A stretch of 53,537 nucleotides of DNA from positions 1 to 53,537 of the forward strand of contig CACYSU010000016.1 of the NCBI GenBank assembly GCA_902777205.1, read 5' to 3'. Every line of letters starts with the position of its first letter. Position 1 is the stretch's first letter. The notes beneath the pieces were generated by a model. That model worked only from the letters and a program-made list of their open reading frames with translations, had not been told where the DNA came from and did no database searches. Shown one piece after another: positions 1 to 7,757 of the stretch. The translations under genes were made by a program, and so were the position numbers. This DNA comes from an uncultured Rhodospirillales bacterium (GTDB lineage Bacteria; Pseudomonadota; Alphaproteobacteria; CAAGCB01; CAG-977).

Positions 1-99
<99 letters not shown>

Positions 100-229
100 C
101 TAAATTCCTGACCGTAGATCGTTTATACAAAAAAGCCCCCAAAGCGGCGGCTGAAACCATATGCGGAAGCAACGGGCTTCCGTACCGTCGGCGCATCCGA
201 TCCCTTCCGGTTCCGGCGGACGCCTTATT

Positions 230-303
230 TGGAGCGGGTGATGGGAATCGAACCCACGTAGTAAGCTTGGAAGGCTTCTGCTCTACCATTGAGCTACACC
301 CGC
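230..303 (-). tRNA. tRNA-Gly (anticodon TCC)
   Basis: On the minus strand the sequence folds as a cloverleaf with acceptor stem GCGGGTG/CACCCGC, a T-loop GGTTCGATTCC and anticodon loop CTTCCAA, giving anticodon TCC. The CCA end is encoded (rc of 230-232). It lies 4 nt downstream of tRNA-Tyr and 133 nt upstream of the tuf start. Confidence 0.97.
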
Positions 304-307
304 AAGA

Positions 308-393
308 TGGTGGATGGGGCTAGATTCGAACTAGCGTACGCTCACGCGGGCAGATTTACAGTCTGCTGCCATTAACCACTCGGCCACCCATCC
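308..393 (-). tRNA. tRNA-Tyr (anticodon GTA)
   Basis: A class II tRNA with a long variable arm. The acceptor stem is GGATGGG/CCCATCC, the anticodon loop is CTGTAAA (anticodon GTA), and the CCA is encoded. It is the first gene of the tRNA-Tyr, tRNA-Gly, tuf unit. Confidence 0.97.
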
Positions 394-425
394 GGCCACT
401 TGTCGCTACAAAATGTAACGTACCT

Positions 426-455
426 GAAATAGTGGATTTCCGACCGGCTTGTCAA
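426..455 (-). promoter_or_regulatory. Probable sigma-70 promoter for the tRNA-Tyr/tRNA-Gly/tuf unit
   Basis: On the minus strand a perfect -35 TTGACA (450-455) is followed after 18 nt by TATTTC (426-431), ending about 33 nt before the tRNA-Tyr 5' end. The position and the perfect -35 box fit a strong stable-RNA promoter. Confidence 0.6.
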
Positions 456-540
456 CATAAAAAATCAAATATGTCTTTTTCTTTTAAAAAAAAGTGGTAA
501 AACAGGACTTTAGTAGAGTTTTCAACAAGGAGCGCCCGCC

Positions 541-1329
541 GTGCCGCAGCATCAAAAAAAGCAGAATTTCAAAGAAAACCAGCCGCGCCGTTCAAAATCG
601 CCCGCCAAAGAGGATAAAAACGGCGTCTGGCTTTACGGTTATCACGCCGTGACGGCGGCTTTGCAGAATCCGGCGCGCACGGTTCACCGCCTGCTGCTCA
701 GTCGGGAAACGGCCAAAGAGCTGCCCGAAAAGCTGATTCCCGAAAACGTGTTTCCCGAATCCGCCGGCCGCGCCGAATTCGACCAGCTGCTGCCCGCCGG
801 CGCGGTGCATCAGGGAATCGCGGCGTTCGTGTCCCCCCTGCCCGATTTGTATGAAACGGACATCGCGGACAAAACGCCGTCGGTCGTCGTGATTCTGGAT
901 CAGGTCACAGACCCGCACAACGTCGGCGCCGTGTTGCGTTCCGCCGCGGCGTTCGACGTGGATGCCGTGATCGTCACCCAGCGCAACGCGCCGGAAGCGA
1001 CGGGCGCTTTGGCCAAATCGGCCAGCGGCGCGCTGGAGCTCGTCCCGCTGATTTACGTTTCCAATCTGGCGCGGACGATGGATTCGCTGAAAGAGCGCGG
1101 CTATTGGTGCGTCGGCATGGACGGCGCGGCGAAACAGACCCTGCGCGACGCCGCCCTGCCCCGCAAAGTCGCGCTGGTCATGGGATCGGAGGGATACGGC
1201 CTGCGCCGTCTGACCGCGCAGAACTGCGATTTTATGGTCAAGTTGCCGATTTCCCCGCGCGTCGAAAGCCTGAACGTGTCGAACGCGGCGGCGATCGCCC
1301 TGTACGACCTGAAATACAAACTGGGATGA
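541..1329 (+). CDS. rlmB: 23S rRNA (guanosine-2'-O-)-methyltransferase RlmB (TrmH/SPOUT family)
   Basis: Uses SAM to 2'-O-methylate a guanosine in domain V of 23S rRNA. The three SPOUT motifs are present: DPHNVGAVLRSA near residues 125-136, VMGSEGYGLR near 213-222 and ESLNVSNAAA near 242-251, which form the trefoil-knot cofactor site. An N-terminal substrate-binding segment (GYHAVTAAL) precedes them, after a basic tail of about 25 residues. The length of 262 aa is normal. It starts with GTG at 541 behind AAGGAG at 527-532. It diverges from the tRNA/tuf unit. Other TrmH-family members are possible, but the motif set and length fit RlmB. Confidence 0.9.
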   Translation: MPQHQKKQNFKENQPRRSKSPAKEDKNGVWLYGYHAVTAALQNPARTVHRLLLSRETAKELPEKLIPENVFPESAGRAEFDQLLPAGAVHQGIAAFVSPLPDLYETDIADKTPSVVVILDQVTDPHNVGAVLRSAAAFDVDAVIVTQRNAPEATGALAKSASGALELVPLIYVSNLARTMDSLKERGYWCVGMDGAAKQTLRDAALPRKVALVMGSEGYGLRRLTAQNCDFMVKLPISPRVESLNVSNAAAIALYDLKYKLG

Positions 1330-1389
1330 ACAAACAAGAATAAAGAGCGTCTTAAACTTCTTTTAGCTTTTCGGCGTTATGTAGAAAAA

Positions 1390-3063
1390 ATGCTTTCCAA
1401 CAACAAAGGCGACAACGGTATGCAAACGAATTCCCCCGCCGGCCGCGAACAGGCGCAGGCGAACTGTCTTGGCAGAATTTTGCGTTCAACCAAAGCGTTG
1501 ATCGACCAGATCGGGGACAAAGCCGCCGATTTGGTGGCGGACGACATGGAAAGCGAATTTTCGTTCGACCGTCCGAAATCGCCGCGTTTCCGGTCGCTGC
1601 AGATGTTTCTGGCCGGCACGGTCATCGGCGCCGGCACCGTGTTCGGCGCGGTCAAATACTCCGCCGCGCACAATTCGGCCGAAGACGCCGCGGCCGCGCT
1701 GATTCAGGAACGCGCCGCCGAGAAACAGACGCTGACCCCCGTCGCGCGAATCGACCTGCCTTTGGACGACGCCGCGACGGAAGAGGCGGAAACCGTCGCC
1801 GAAACCGGCCCCGAACAGACCGTCGTCCCCGATTCGACGGAATCTTTCACCCTGAAACCGCGTCAGAACCTGTCCGTCGTTTTGAAACAAGGCGGATTGA
1901 CGAGTCGCGAGATCTATCTGGTGACCGAATCGCTGGGCGAAGTGCTGGATCTGAAACGTATTCAGGTCGGCGACAAGGTTGAAATCGGAAAGCTCAACAC
2001 GGAAACGGACGAAAAATCCCTGCTGTGCGTCACGGTGGAGGACCGGCACGGCAACCGGTACACCGCCACGCGGGTGGAACCGGAGGTGTTCACCGCCAGC
2101 CTGACCGAACCCGAGGTCGATTTGAAAACGGAATACGCGTCGGGCGTCATTGACGGCGCGTTTGTCACTAACGCCAAGCAATCCGGTATTCCGACGAACG
2201 TCATCCAACAGATTGTCTGGGCTTTCGACGGGCCGGTCGATTTTTCGCGCGACCTGCGCAAAGGCGACACGTTCACTGCCGTTTTCCAAAAGGAATACAA
2301 CAAGGACGGCGCGCCGACCGGCAACGGCGCCCTGCTGTACGCCGAAATCGGCACGCGCGGGAAAAAACACGAACGCTATTTATATAAGGATTCGCAGGAT
2401 CGCGAGGACTATTACGACGAAACCGGCAAGATCGCGCGCAAACTGTTTACTATGCACCCGCTGAAAAAACCGCGCCTGACCTCTAAATTCGGCCAACGCA
2501 AACATCCGATTCTGGGATACACGATCATGCATTGGGGAACGGATTTCGGCGCGCCGGTCGGGACGCCGATTCGCGCCCCCGGCGAAGGGACGATCACACA
2601 GGTCAAACGCGGCGGTTCGTACGGACTGTACATTCAAATCAAGCACAATTCGGAATATTCCACCGCCTACGCGCATATGAGCGAGTTTCACAAAAACTCG
2701 AAAGTCGGGCGCAAAGTCAAAGCGGGCGACATCATCGGCTATGTCGGCAACACGGGACGTTCGACCGGCCCGCACCTGCATTGGGAATTGATCAAAAACG
2801 GCAAGAAAATCAGCGCGACGACCCAGCGCATCACGGCGCAGCGCAAATTAAAGGGCGAAGAACTGGAACGCTTTTACGCCGAACGCGACCGGATTCGCGA
2901 AAACGTGACCGGCGACGAAATCGCCTACGCCAAAGCCGAGGCTTTGCCCGAAGCGCGCAAAATGGCGTATCAGGGCGAACCCAAACCCAAAAAGGTCGCC
3001 AAGCGCAAAACGCGTCCGCAAAAAACGGCCGCCCGCATCACGCGCCGCCGCAGCGGCGGTTAG
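1390..3063 (+). CDS. Membrane-anchored M23-family peptidoglycan endopeptidase
   Basis: Predicted zinc metallopeptidase that cleaves peptide cross-links in murein. It has a short cytoplasmic N-terminus, one hydrophobic segment near residues 70-92, an acidic Ala/Glu-rich linker, a LysM/OapA-like region (about 155-200), and an M23 domain at about 355-480. The zinc and catalytic residues are visible: H381 and D385 in HWGTDFGAP, H429 in AHMSEF, and H462/H464 in HLHWEL, so it should be active. The C-terminal 25 residues are Lys/Arg-rich. The layout resembles MepM/YebA-type enzymes. Two in-frame ATGs compete: 1390 has almost no SD, while 1420 has AAAGG 10 nt upstream. Confidence 0.88.
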   Translation: MLSNNKGDNGMQTNSPAGREQAQANCLGRILRSTKALIDQIGDKAADLVADDMESEFSFDRPKSPRFRSLQMFLAGTVIGAGTVFGAVKYSAAHNSAEDAAAALIQERAAEKQTLTPVARIDLPLDDAATEEAETVAETGPEQTVVPDSTESFTLKPRQNLSVVLKQGGLTSREIYLVTESLGEVLDLKRIQVGDKVEIGKLNTETDEKSLLCVTVEDRHGNRYTATRVEPEVFTASLTEPEVDLKTEYASGVIDGAFVTNAKQSGIPTNVIQQIVWAFDGPVDFSRDLRKGDTFTAVFQKEYNKDGAPTGNGALLYAEIGTRGKKHERYLYKDSQDREDYYDETGKIARKLFTMHPLKKPRLTSKFGQRKHPILGYTIMHWGTDFGAPVGTPIRAPGEGTITQVKRGGSYGLYIQIKHNSEYSTAYAHMSEFHKNSKVGRKVKAGDIIGYVGNTGRSTGPHLHWELIKNGKKISATTQRITAQRKLKGEELERFYAERDRIRENVTGDEIAYAKAEALPEARKMAYQGEPKPKKVAKRKTRPQKTAARITRRRSGG

Positions 3064-3083
3064 ACCGTCGGCCGGACAACGCA

Positions 3084-3117
3084 AAACGGGCTTTTAAACC
3101 AAGCCCGTTTCTTTTAT
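3084..3117 (+). terminator. Intrinsic terminator after the M23 peptidase gene
   Basis: A 10-bp stem AAACGGGCTT/AAGCCCGTTT is followed by CTTTTATT, 20 nt downstream of the peptidase stop codon. Confidence 0.75.
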
Positions 3118-3154
3118 TCAAAAAAAGCGTTATACTGTTTTTAATTTGCAGCAG

Positions 3155-3883
3155 ATGACGTTTGCCCTGAACCTTTTATGGAAATACCAACAACAATACG
3201 GATCGAATTTTGACACGACCGCCTTTATGGACGCCGCCGCGAAAGGAAACGCCGCCTCTTTGAATCCCGACGACTTTTTAAAAGACCGGTCGAAGAAAAA
3301 CGCGCCGGAAAAGATCGACGACAAAGATAAAAACAAAGATAAAAACAAGGATAAGGACAAAGATAAGGATAAAAAGAAAGACGACGGCAAACCGAAAATC
3401 GGCGGCGGCAACGGCGGATACAACCTTGATTTCTCGAACGGCCAATGCACGGCGGAAGGATTCGGCAGTCACGCCGGACAAGATTTGGCCGCCGGAAATC
3501 CGCGCGCCATGTTTATGCTGATCTGCAAAAATTTCAACGCCGAATTCGATCGGGAAAACTTGCCGCCGGAAGAACGGATCACCGAACTGTCCATTCCGCC
3601 GCATGATAAAAATTATGAAAAAATCACGCGCGCCGCGTTCAAAGCTTCGGTGGACAGCAACATCATTCTGGCCGGTTCCCTGCCGAAAGACAAAGCGTTT
3701 TACGCGCAGCTGAAACAGGATTTCATGAAAAATCCGAAGCACACGGAAAAGGATTGGGCGCGCCTGACCAGCTTTGTTCCGCCCAAATACCTGCCCCGTG
3801 ATGCGGAAAAAGACAAAAACGCCAACAAAACGGCGATCCGGCCGGACGTTTTGGCCGCGAAACGGGCGCGAACGGGACGTTGA
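3155..3883 (+). CDS. Unknown protein with a Lys/Asp/Asn low-complexity repeat
   Basis: I do not recognise this 242-residue protein. It opens with a Met/Gln helix, then has a run of about 25 residues built from KDKN/KDKD units (DNA repeat AAAGATAAAAAC, 3325-3375), a Gly-rich hinge (GGGNGG), and a C-terminal region of about 155 residues with two cysteines and mixed helical character. No signal peptide or membrane segment is seen. It starts at ATG 3155; a TTG at 3146 is possible, and neither has a good SD. A -10-like TATACT lies at 3131-3136, so the transcript may be nearly leaderless. It ends in a shared terminator facing the GalT-like gene. Confidence 0.6.
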   Translation: MTFALNLLWKYQQQYGSNFDTTAFMDAAAKGNAASLNPDDFLKDRSKKNAPEKIDDKDKNKDKNKDKDKDKDKKKDDGKPKIGGGNGGYNLDFSNGQCTAEGFGSHAGQDLAAGNPRAMFMLICKNFNAEFDRENLPPEERITELSIPPHDKNYEKITRAAFKASVDSNIILAGSLPKDKAFYAQLKQDFMKNPKHTEKDWARLTSFVPPKYLPRDAEKDKNANKTAIRPDVLAAKRARTGR

Positions 3884-3892
3884 CCGTTTGAT

Positions 3893-3929
3893 AAAAAAGC
3901 CTCCGGCCGGACGGTCGGAGGCTTTTTTT
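3893..3929. terminator. Bidirectional intrinsic terminator
   Basis: The stem GCCTCCG/CGGAGGC is flanked by six As on the left and seven Ts on the right, so it can end transcription from both sides. It sits between the convergent genes ending at 3883 (+) and 3944 (-). Confidence 0.85.
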
Positions 3930-3943
3930 ACGGGTTGTCCGGA

Positions 3944-5332
3944 TCACATATCCATCGTCGTGCCGCGGCCGCGCATGGCGTAGGGATGCGCCGACGACGT
4001 TTGCAAAGACGGATTGTACATCAGGCAGTTCGGGATACAGTCACATTCGGCGGCGATTTTAATGCCTTTGGCGATTTTGCCTTCCTTGCGCAGCTCGAAC
4101 AGCCGGCCGACGATGCGGTCGCGCAACGTCCACGGATCGACCGTGTTGACAAAGATTTTCGTCACGGCCTCGAAACCGGCGGGATTGCTGATGCGCCATT
4201 TGATCAGGATGTGCCACGGCACGGCGACATCCACCGCGGGCGGCCGGTAATACCATTCCTCGTTGCACGGGATTTCGCTGCCCATCGCGGCGTGGCAGGC
4301 GTGCACCAGATCGGACATCCCCTTGATCTGTTCGGGCGTCTGGTTCCACGGCTGGTTCTTTTCGGCTTTAGAATAAATCGCCAGCGTCGGATAGCGGTGT
4401 CCGAAATCGGCGAACGCGACGGCGTAATCGTTTTCGGCGAACACCAGATTCTGATATCCGGCGTAGTTCACGGCGTAATCGTTGTACATATTGGGATTTT
4501 CGCGCGCCGCTTCAAATTCGGCGGCGTTGGACGCGCTGATCCCGTCGATCGCGACCAGCTGTTTGTGCAGGTGGTCGAACGACGCGCCCGCTTGGTTCAG
4601 CCAGTTTTGGAACACCGTGACATAGCGGACGTAACGGTTGTTCAGATAAATGTCTTTCAGCGCGCCGATCGTGAAATTAATGTACTGGTAGTGCATTTCC
4701 GGCGTCAGCGTCCCCGACGACGCGTTGACATCGTCCGTGCCTTCGACGAAATGGCGTTTGCCGACGATCAGTTCGTGACCGCCCGCGAAAAAGCTGTTGG
4801 CCATTTTCAGTTTGCGCCCCGACGAAATGCTGTCGATTTCCTCGCGCGACAGGCCGCTCATTTTCAGCTTGGCTTCGATGATGTCCAAAACGTGCTGGCG
4901 GCCTTCGGGTTCGGCGATGTAGGCTTCGCGGTGGGCGTTGGCCTTGTCCGTGATGACATAGGCGTAGTTCTTTTCCCAATATTCGTAAGAAATGATTTCA
5001 AACAGGTTCGGGATGCGCCGGAATTCCGCCGTCGTGTCGAACAGCTGCGACACTTTCAGGTTTTCCAGCACGCTGAACGTGCCGTCCGCGTTTCTAACCA
5101 AGCGCGATTTTTCCGGCGGCGTTTTCAAATAGTTGGACGGACAGAACGAACAAAAATCCTCCACCCCGCCGTGCGGCGCGGGTTTCGCGGCGTCGGCCTT
5201 TTTATTGACGGTCGGGCGTTTGCCGCGGCCGGGGACGGTCCACACCTGCGTTCCGGTGAACGGGTTGACCTGTTTGACGGTGCCGTCGGGCATTTTTTGC
5301 AGGAAGTTTTGTTCAAAAACACTATTCAGCAT
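3944..5332 (-). CDS. GalT-like (HIT superfamily) nucleotidylyltransferase or phosphorylase, DUF4921-like
   Basis: Predicted sugar-phosphate nucleotidylyltransferase of the galactose-1-phosphate uridylyltransferase fold. Features seen are a zinc-type C61-S-F-C64-P near the N-terminus, the segment FAGGHELIVGKRHF (H186, H194) matching the GalT GHHE region, and FDHLHKQL (H254, H256, Q258) in the place of the GalT HPHxQ active site. The second histidine would be the covalent nucleotidyl acceptor by analogy. At 462 aa it is longer than classic GalT (about 350). It diverges from a glycogen-synthase gene, which suggests a role in nucleotide-sugar or glycogen metabolism. The start ATG at 5332 has GGGGA upstream. 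The substrate cannot be read from the sequence. Confidence 0.65.
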   Translation of the reverse strand: MLNSVFEQNFLQKMPDGTVKQVNPFTGTQVWTVPGRGKRPTVNKKADAAKPAPHGGVEDFCSFCPSNYLKTPPEKSRLVRNADGTFSVLENLKVSQLFDTTAEFRRIPNLFEIISYEYWEKNYAYVITDKANAHREAYIAEPEGRQHVLDIIEAKLKMSGLSREEIDSISSGRKLKMANSFFAGGHELIVGKRHFVEGTDDVNASSGTLTPEMHYQYINFTIGALKDIYLNNRYVRYVTVFQNWLNQAGASFDHLHKQLVAIDGISASNAAEFEAARENPNMYNDYAVNYAGYQNLVFAENDYAVAFADFGHRYPTLAIYSKAEKNQPWNQTPEQIKGMSDLVHACHAAMGSEIPCNEEWYYRPPAVDVAVPWHILIKWRISNPAGFEAVTKIFVNTVDPWTLRDRIVGRLFELRKEGKIAKGIKIAAECDCIPNCLMYNPSLQTSSAHPYAMRGRGTTMDM

Positions 5333-5451
5333 GACTGATCCCCTGTTTTTTTAGGTGTAAAGTCCTTATCCGACTTAATGTTGTATAGAATATCCGCCGG
5401 AAAATCCAGCTTTTAATCGAAAAAATTTCCGCCGTTCCGGTCGATAAATGA

Positions 5452-5480
5452 TTGACGAAAGGCGCGTAAAAGGTAATTCT
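5452..5480 (+). promoter_or_regulatory. Possible promoter for the glycogen synthase gene
   Basis: TTGACG (5452-5457), a 17-nt spacer, then AATTCT (5475-5480), 36 nt ahead of the start codon. The -35 is strong and the -10 is weak. Confidence 0.35.
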
Positions 5481-5515
5481 GAATCCCAGAATATTTTTTC
5501 GGAGGTTTTATAATT

Positions 5516-6739
5516 ATGAAAGTTATGTTTGTCACGAACGAATACCCCCCGTACATTTACGGCGGCGCGGGCGTTCACGTCGAATACCTGTCAAAGGAAC
5601 TGGCGAAACTGATGGAGGTCGAGGTGCGCAGTTTCCACGACCAGAAATCGGCCGAGGGGAATCTGGTCGTCAACGGCAAAACGCCCGACGCGTCGCTGTT
5701 CAAGGATTGCCCCAAGGAACTGACTTCGCCGTTGAAAGCGTTTTACGAAGGGCTGGTTTTCGCGGGCGAAAACATGACCGCCGACATCGCGCACTGCCAC
5801 ACATGGTACGCGCATTTCGCGGGCATTCTGGCCAAAATGCTGTACGGCATCCCCTTGGTCGTCACGGTTCATTCGCTGGAACCCCTGCGTCCGTGGAAAC
5901 GCGAACAGCTGGGGCGCGGCTACGACGTGTCCAGCTGGGTGGAAAAAACGGCGCTGGAAATGGCGGACGCCGTCATCGCCGTTTCGACCAGCACCAAAGA
6001 GGACGTGCTGCGCCTGTTCCCGAAAATCGACCCCGCCAAAGTGTCGATCATCTACAACGGCATTGATGTCAACCAGTACAAAGAAGTCGAAGACACCGCC
6101 GTTTTGCAGAAATTCGGCATCCGCACGGACAAACCCTACGTCCTGTTCGTCGGCCGCATGACGCGCCAGAAAGGCTTGCTGTATTTGCTGAAAGCGGCGG
6201 CGAAGCTGGATCCCGACGCGCAGCTGGTGCTGTGCGCGGGCGACGCCGACACGCCTGAAATGAAAGCGGAATTGGAAGGCATGGTCAACGCGTTGAAACA
6301 GGTTCGCTCCGGCGTCGTCTGGATCCCCGAAATGGTTTCGCGCGAAGAGGCGATCGCCCTTTATTCGCAGGCGGCCGTGTTCTGCTGCCCGTCGATTTAC
6401 GAACCGTTCGGCATCATCAATCTGGAAGCCATGGCCTGCGGCACCCCCGTCGTCGCCAGCGCGGTCGGCGGCATCCGCGAAGTCGTCGTTGACGGCGAAA
6501 CGGGCTATCTGGTCGATCCCGACCTGTCCGACGTGTTCCCGCACGATCCGAAGGACGGCGACGCGTTCGGCGCGCGTTTGGCGGAAAAGATCAACACGCT
6601 GATCCGCGATCCCGCTTTGGCCAAGAAAATGGGACAGGCCGGACGCCAGCGCGTCGAAAAACATTTCAGCTGGCAAAGCATCGCCCTGCAGACCAAAGAG
6701 CTGTACGCCAAGCTGATCGAAGCGAACAAGGCGAAATAA
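5516..6739 (+). CDS. glgA: GT4 glycosyltransferase, actinobacterial-type glycogen synthase
   Basis: Predicted cytosolic retaining glycosyltransferase that uses ADP- or UDP-glucose to build alpha-1,4-glucan; actinobacterial homologues (GlgA/GlgM) can instead make maltose-1-phosphate. The N-terminus MKVMFVTNEYPPYIYGGAGV carries the acceptor-side Gly-rich loop. CHTWYAH and VTVHSLEPLRPWK follow, and the donor-site signature EPFGIINLEAMACGTPVV near residues 300-317 is intact. The GT-B two-domain layout and 407 aa match the GT4 glycogen-synthase family rather than the larger GT5 GlgA of enterics. GGAGG (5501-5505) precedes the ATG by 10 nt. No glgB, glgC or glgP is in the window. Confidence 0.8.
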   Translation: MKVMFVTNEYPPYIYGGAGVHVEYLSKELAKLMEVEVRSFHDQKSAEGNLVVNGKTPDASLFKDCPKELTSPLKAFYEGLVFAGENMTADIAHCHTWYAHFAGILAKMLYGIPLVVTVHSLEPLRPWKREQLGRGYDVSSWVEKTALEMADAVIAVSTSTKEDVLRLFPKIDPAKVSIIYNGIDVNQYKEVEDTAVLQKFGIRTDKPYVLFVGRMTRQKGLLYLLKAAAKLDPDAQLVLCAGDADTPEMKAELEGMVNALKQVRSGVVWIPEMVSREEAIALYSQAAVFCCPSIYEPFGIINLEAMACGTPVVASAVGGIREVVVDGETGYLVDPDLSDVFPHDPKDGDAFGARLAEKINTLIRDPALAKKMGQAGRQRVEKHFSWQSIALQTKELYAKLIEANKAK

Positions 6740-6756
6740 TTTTCAAATCTTTACGG

Positions 6757-6785
6757 AAACAGCCCCTTTCGGGGCTGTTTTTTTT
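6757..6785 (+). terminator. Intrinsic terminator after glgA
   Basis: The stem AACAGCCCC/GGGGCTGTT is followed by an unbroken run of Ts, 17 nt past the glgA stop. Confidence 0.85.
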
Positions 6786-6802
6786 GAACTTTTATTGGAC
6801 AC

Positions 6803-7498
6803 TCACGCGCGGCGGACGATGAAGTTTTCAAACAACCCGCGCAGTTCGTCCAACAAATCCCTGTCGGTGAAAAACGCCGAAACGTCAAGCGGATCGGGCG
6901 GATTTTTTTCCGACGGATGCGGCCGGTATTCCTGCAAAGCGTAGGTTTTCACCCCTTTGGCGGCCAGCGCGCGCGCCAGCGTCCGCAATTCGTCCTTTGA
7001 AATCACGCGGGGATCCAGCGTCGTGCGGCATTCCAGTTCAACGCCGGAACGGATCAAAGCGTCCAGACACGCCTCGACCGTCGCGCGGCGCGAATGGGGG
7101 ATGCGGAATTCATAGGCGTCAAACACCGTTTTGACATCGAAACCGACCCACGACAGCAGCGGCAAGACCTGTTCCAACCGTTCAAGGTTCACGCCCGACG
7201 TGTGCAATCCGACCTGATACCCCATATCCTTGACGTATTTCATGGATTCGTACAAATCGGGCTGCGCCAGCGGTTCGCCGCCGGAAAACACGATGCCGTC
7301 CAACAGCTTCTTGCGGTCGTCCAGAAATTCGGCGAACTGTTCCCACGATATGAACGGCTTGCCCTTGAAATCCTGCAATTCCGGATTGTGACAGTACGGA
7401 CAGCGCAGCGGACATCCCAGACAAAATAAAACGGCGGCGAGTCTTTCGGGGAAATCCACCGTTGTGAAAGACTCCACGCCGCCGATGATTACAGGCAT
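6803..7498 (-). CDS. nrdG: Anaerobic ribonucleotide reductase activating enzyme (radical SAM)
   Basis: Generates the glycyl radical on the class III ribonucleotide reductase using SAM and a [4Fe-4S] cluster. The radical-SAM cysteines are C29, C33 and C36 in GCPLRCPYCHN, followed by FSGGEP (the GGE SAM-binding motif) near residue 72. The length of 231 aa fits the variant that opens with a GGVESFTTVDFP-type segment. It starts 7 nt after the stop of the glycyl-radical-domain gene, so nrdD, this domain and nrdG form one operon. The SD is weak, consistent with translational coupling. Confidence 0.93.
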   Translation of the reverse strand: MPVIIGGVESFTTVDFPERLAAVLFCLGCPLRCPYCHNPELQDFKGKPFISWEQFAEFLDDRKKLLDGIVFSGGEPLAQPDLYESMKYVKDMGYQVGLHTSGVNLERLEQVLPLLSWVGFDVKTVFDAYEFRIPHSRRATVEACLDALIRSGVELECRTTLDPRVISKDELRTLARALAAKGVKTYALQEYRPHPSEKNPPDPLDVSAFFTDRDLLDELRGLFENFIVRRA

Positions 7499-7505
7499 GA
7501 GCGAA

Positions 7506-7694
7506 TTATTCCGCCGCTACGTCCATAAAAGCGGACATCGCCTTTTTTTCGGAAAAGCATTTGCGTTCCGCGTATTCGCTTTTTTTGCCGATGTTGAATT
7601 CGGATACCGGACGGAAATATCCCATGACGCGTGTCCAAACTTCGCACGGCTGACGTTCGGAATCGGAAAGCTGAATGTTAGTGTCTTTTGTCAT
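7506..7694 (-). CDS. Separate glycyl-radical domain of class III ribonucleotide reductase
   Basis: This 62-residue protein contains CEVWTRVMGYFRPVSEFNIG, the segment that normally forms the C-terminus of NrdD. G25 in R-V-M-G-Y is the expected glycyl-radical position, and the GKKSEYAERKCF tail also matches NrdD ends. The upstream nrdD polypeptide stops before this segment, so the radical site appears to be supplied in trans. The gene is in the same frame as nrdD, but two in-frame stops (TAA at 7758-7760 and a TAG 16 codons later) and its own ATG at 7694 separate them. I believe similar short NrdD-tail proteins occur in other proteobacteria, but I cannot verify this here. Confidence 0.8.
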   Translation of the reverse strand: MTKDTNIQLSDSERQPCEVWTRVMGYFRPVSEFNIGKKSEYAERKCFSEKKAMSAFMDVAAE

Positions 7695-7757
7695 GTTCTC
7701 TACTCGCTAAGTTCTAAAGTTAAAGATAATCGTTTTGCGTTGCGTGTGCAAGCCTGT

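Noticed and set aside
3935-5338. Long plus-strand open frame opposite the GalT-like gene
   Set aside because: It is Arg/Phe/Val-rich antisense sequence with no family motifs, a side effect of GC-rich codon use. The minus-strand frame has clear GalT-type motifs.
7695-7757. Programmed read-through or frameshift joining nrdD to the radical domain
   Set aside because: The two genes share a frame, but two stop codons lie between them and the second gene has its own ATG, so separate translation is simpler.
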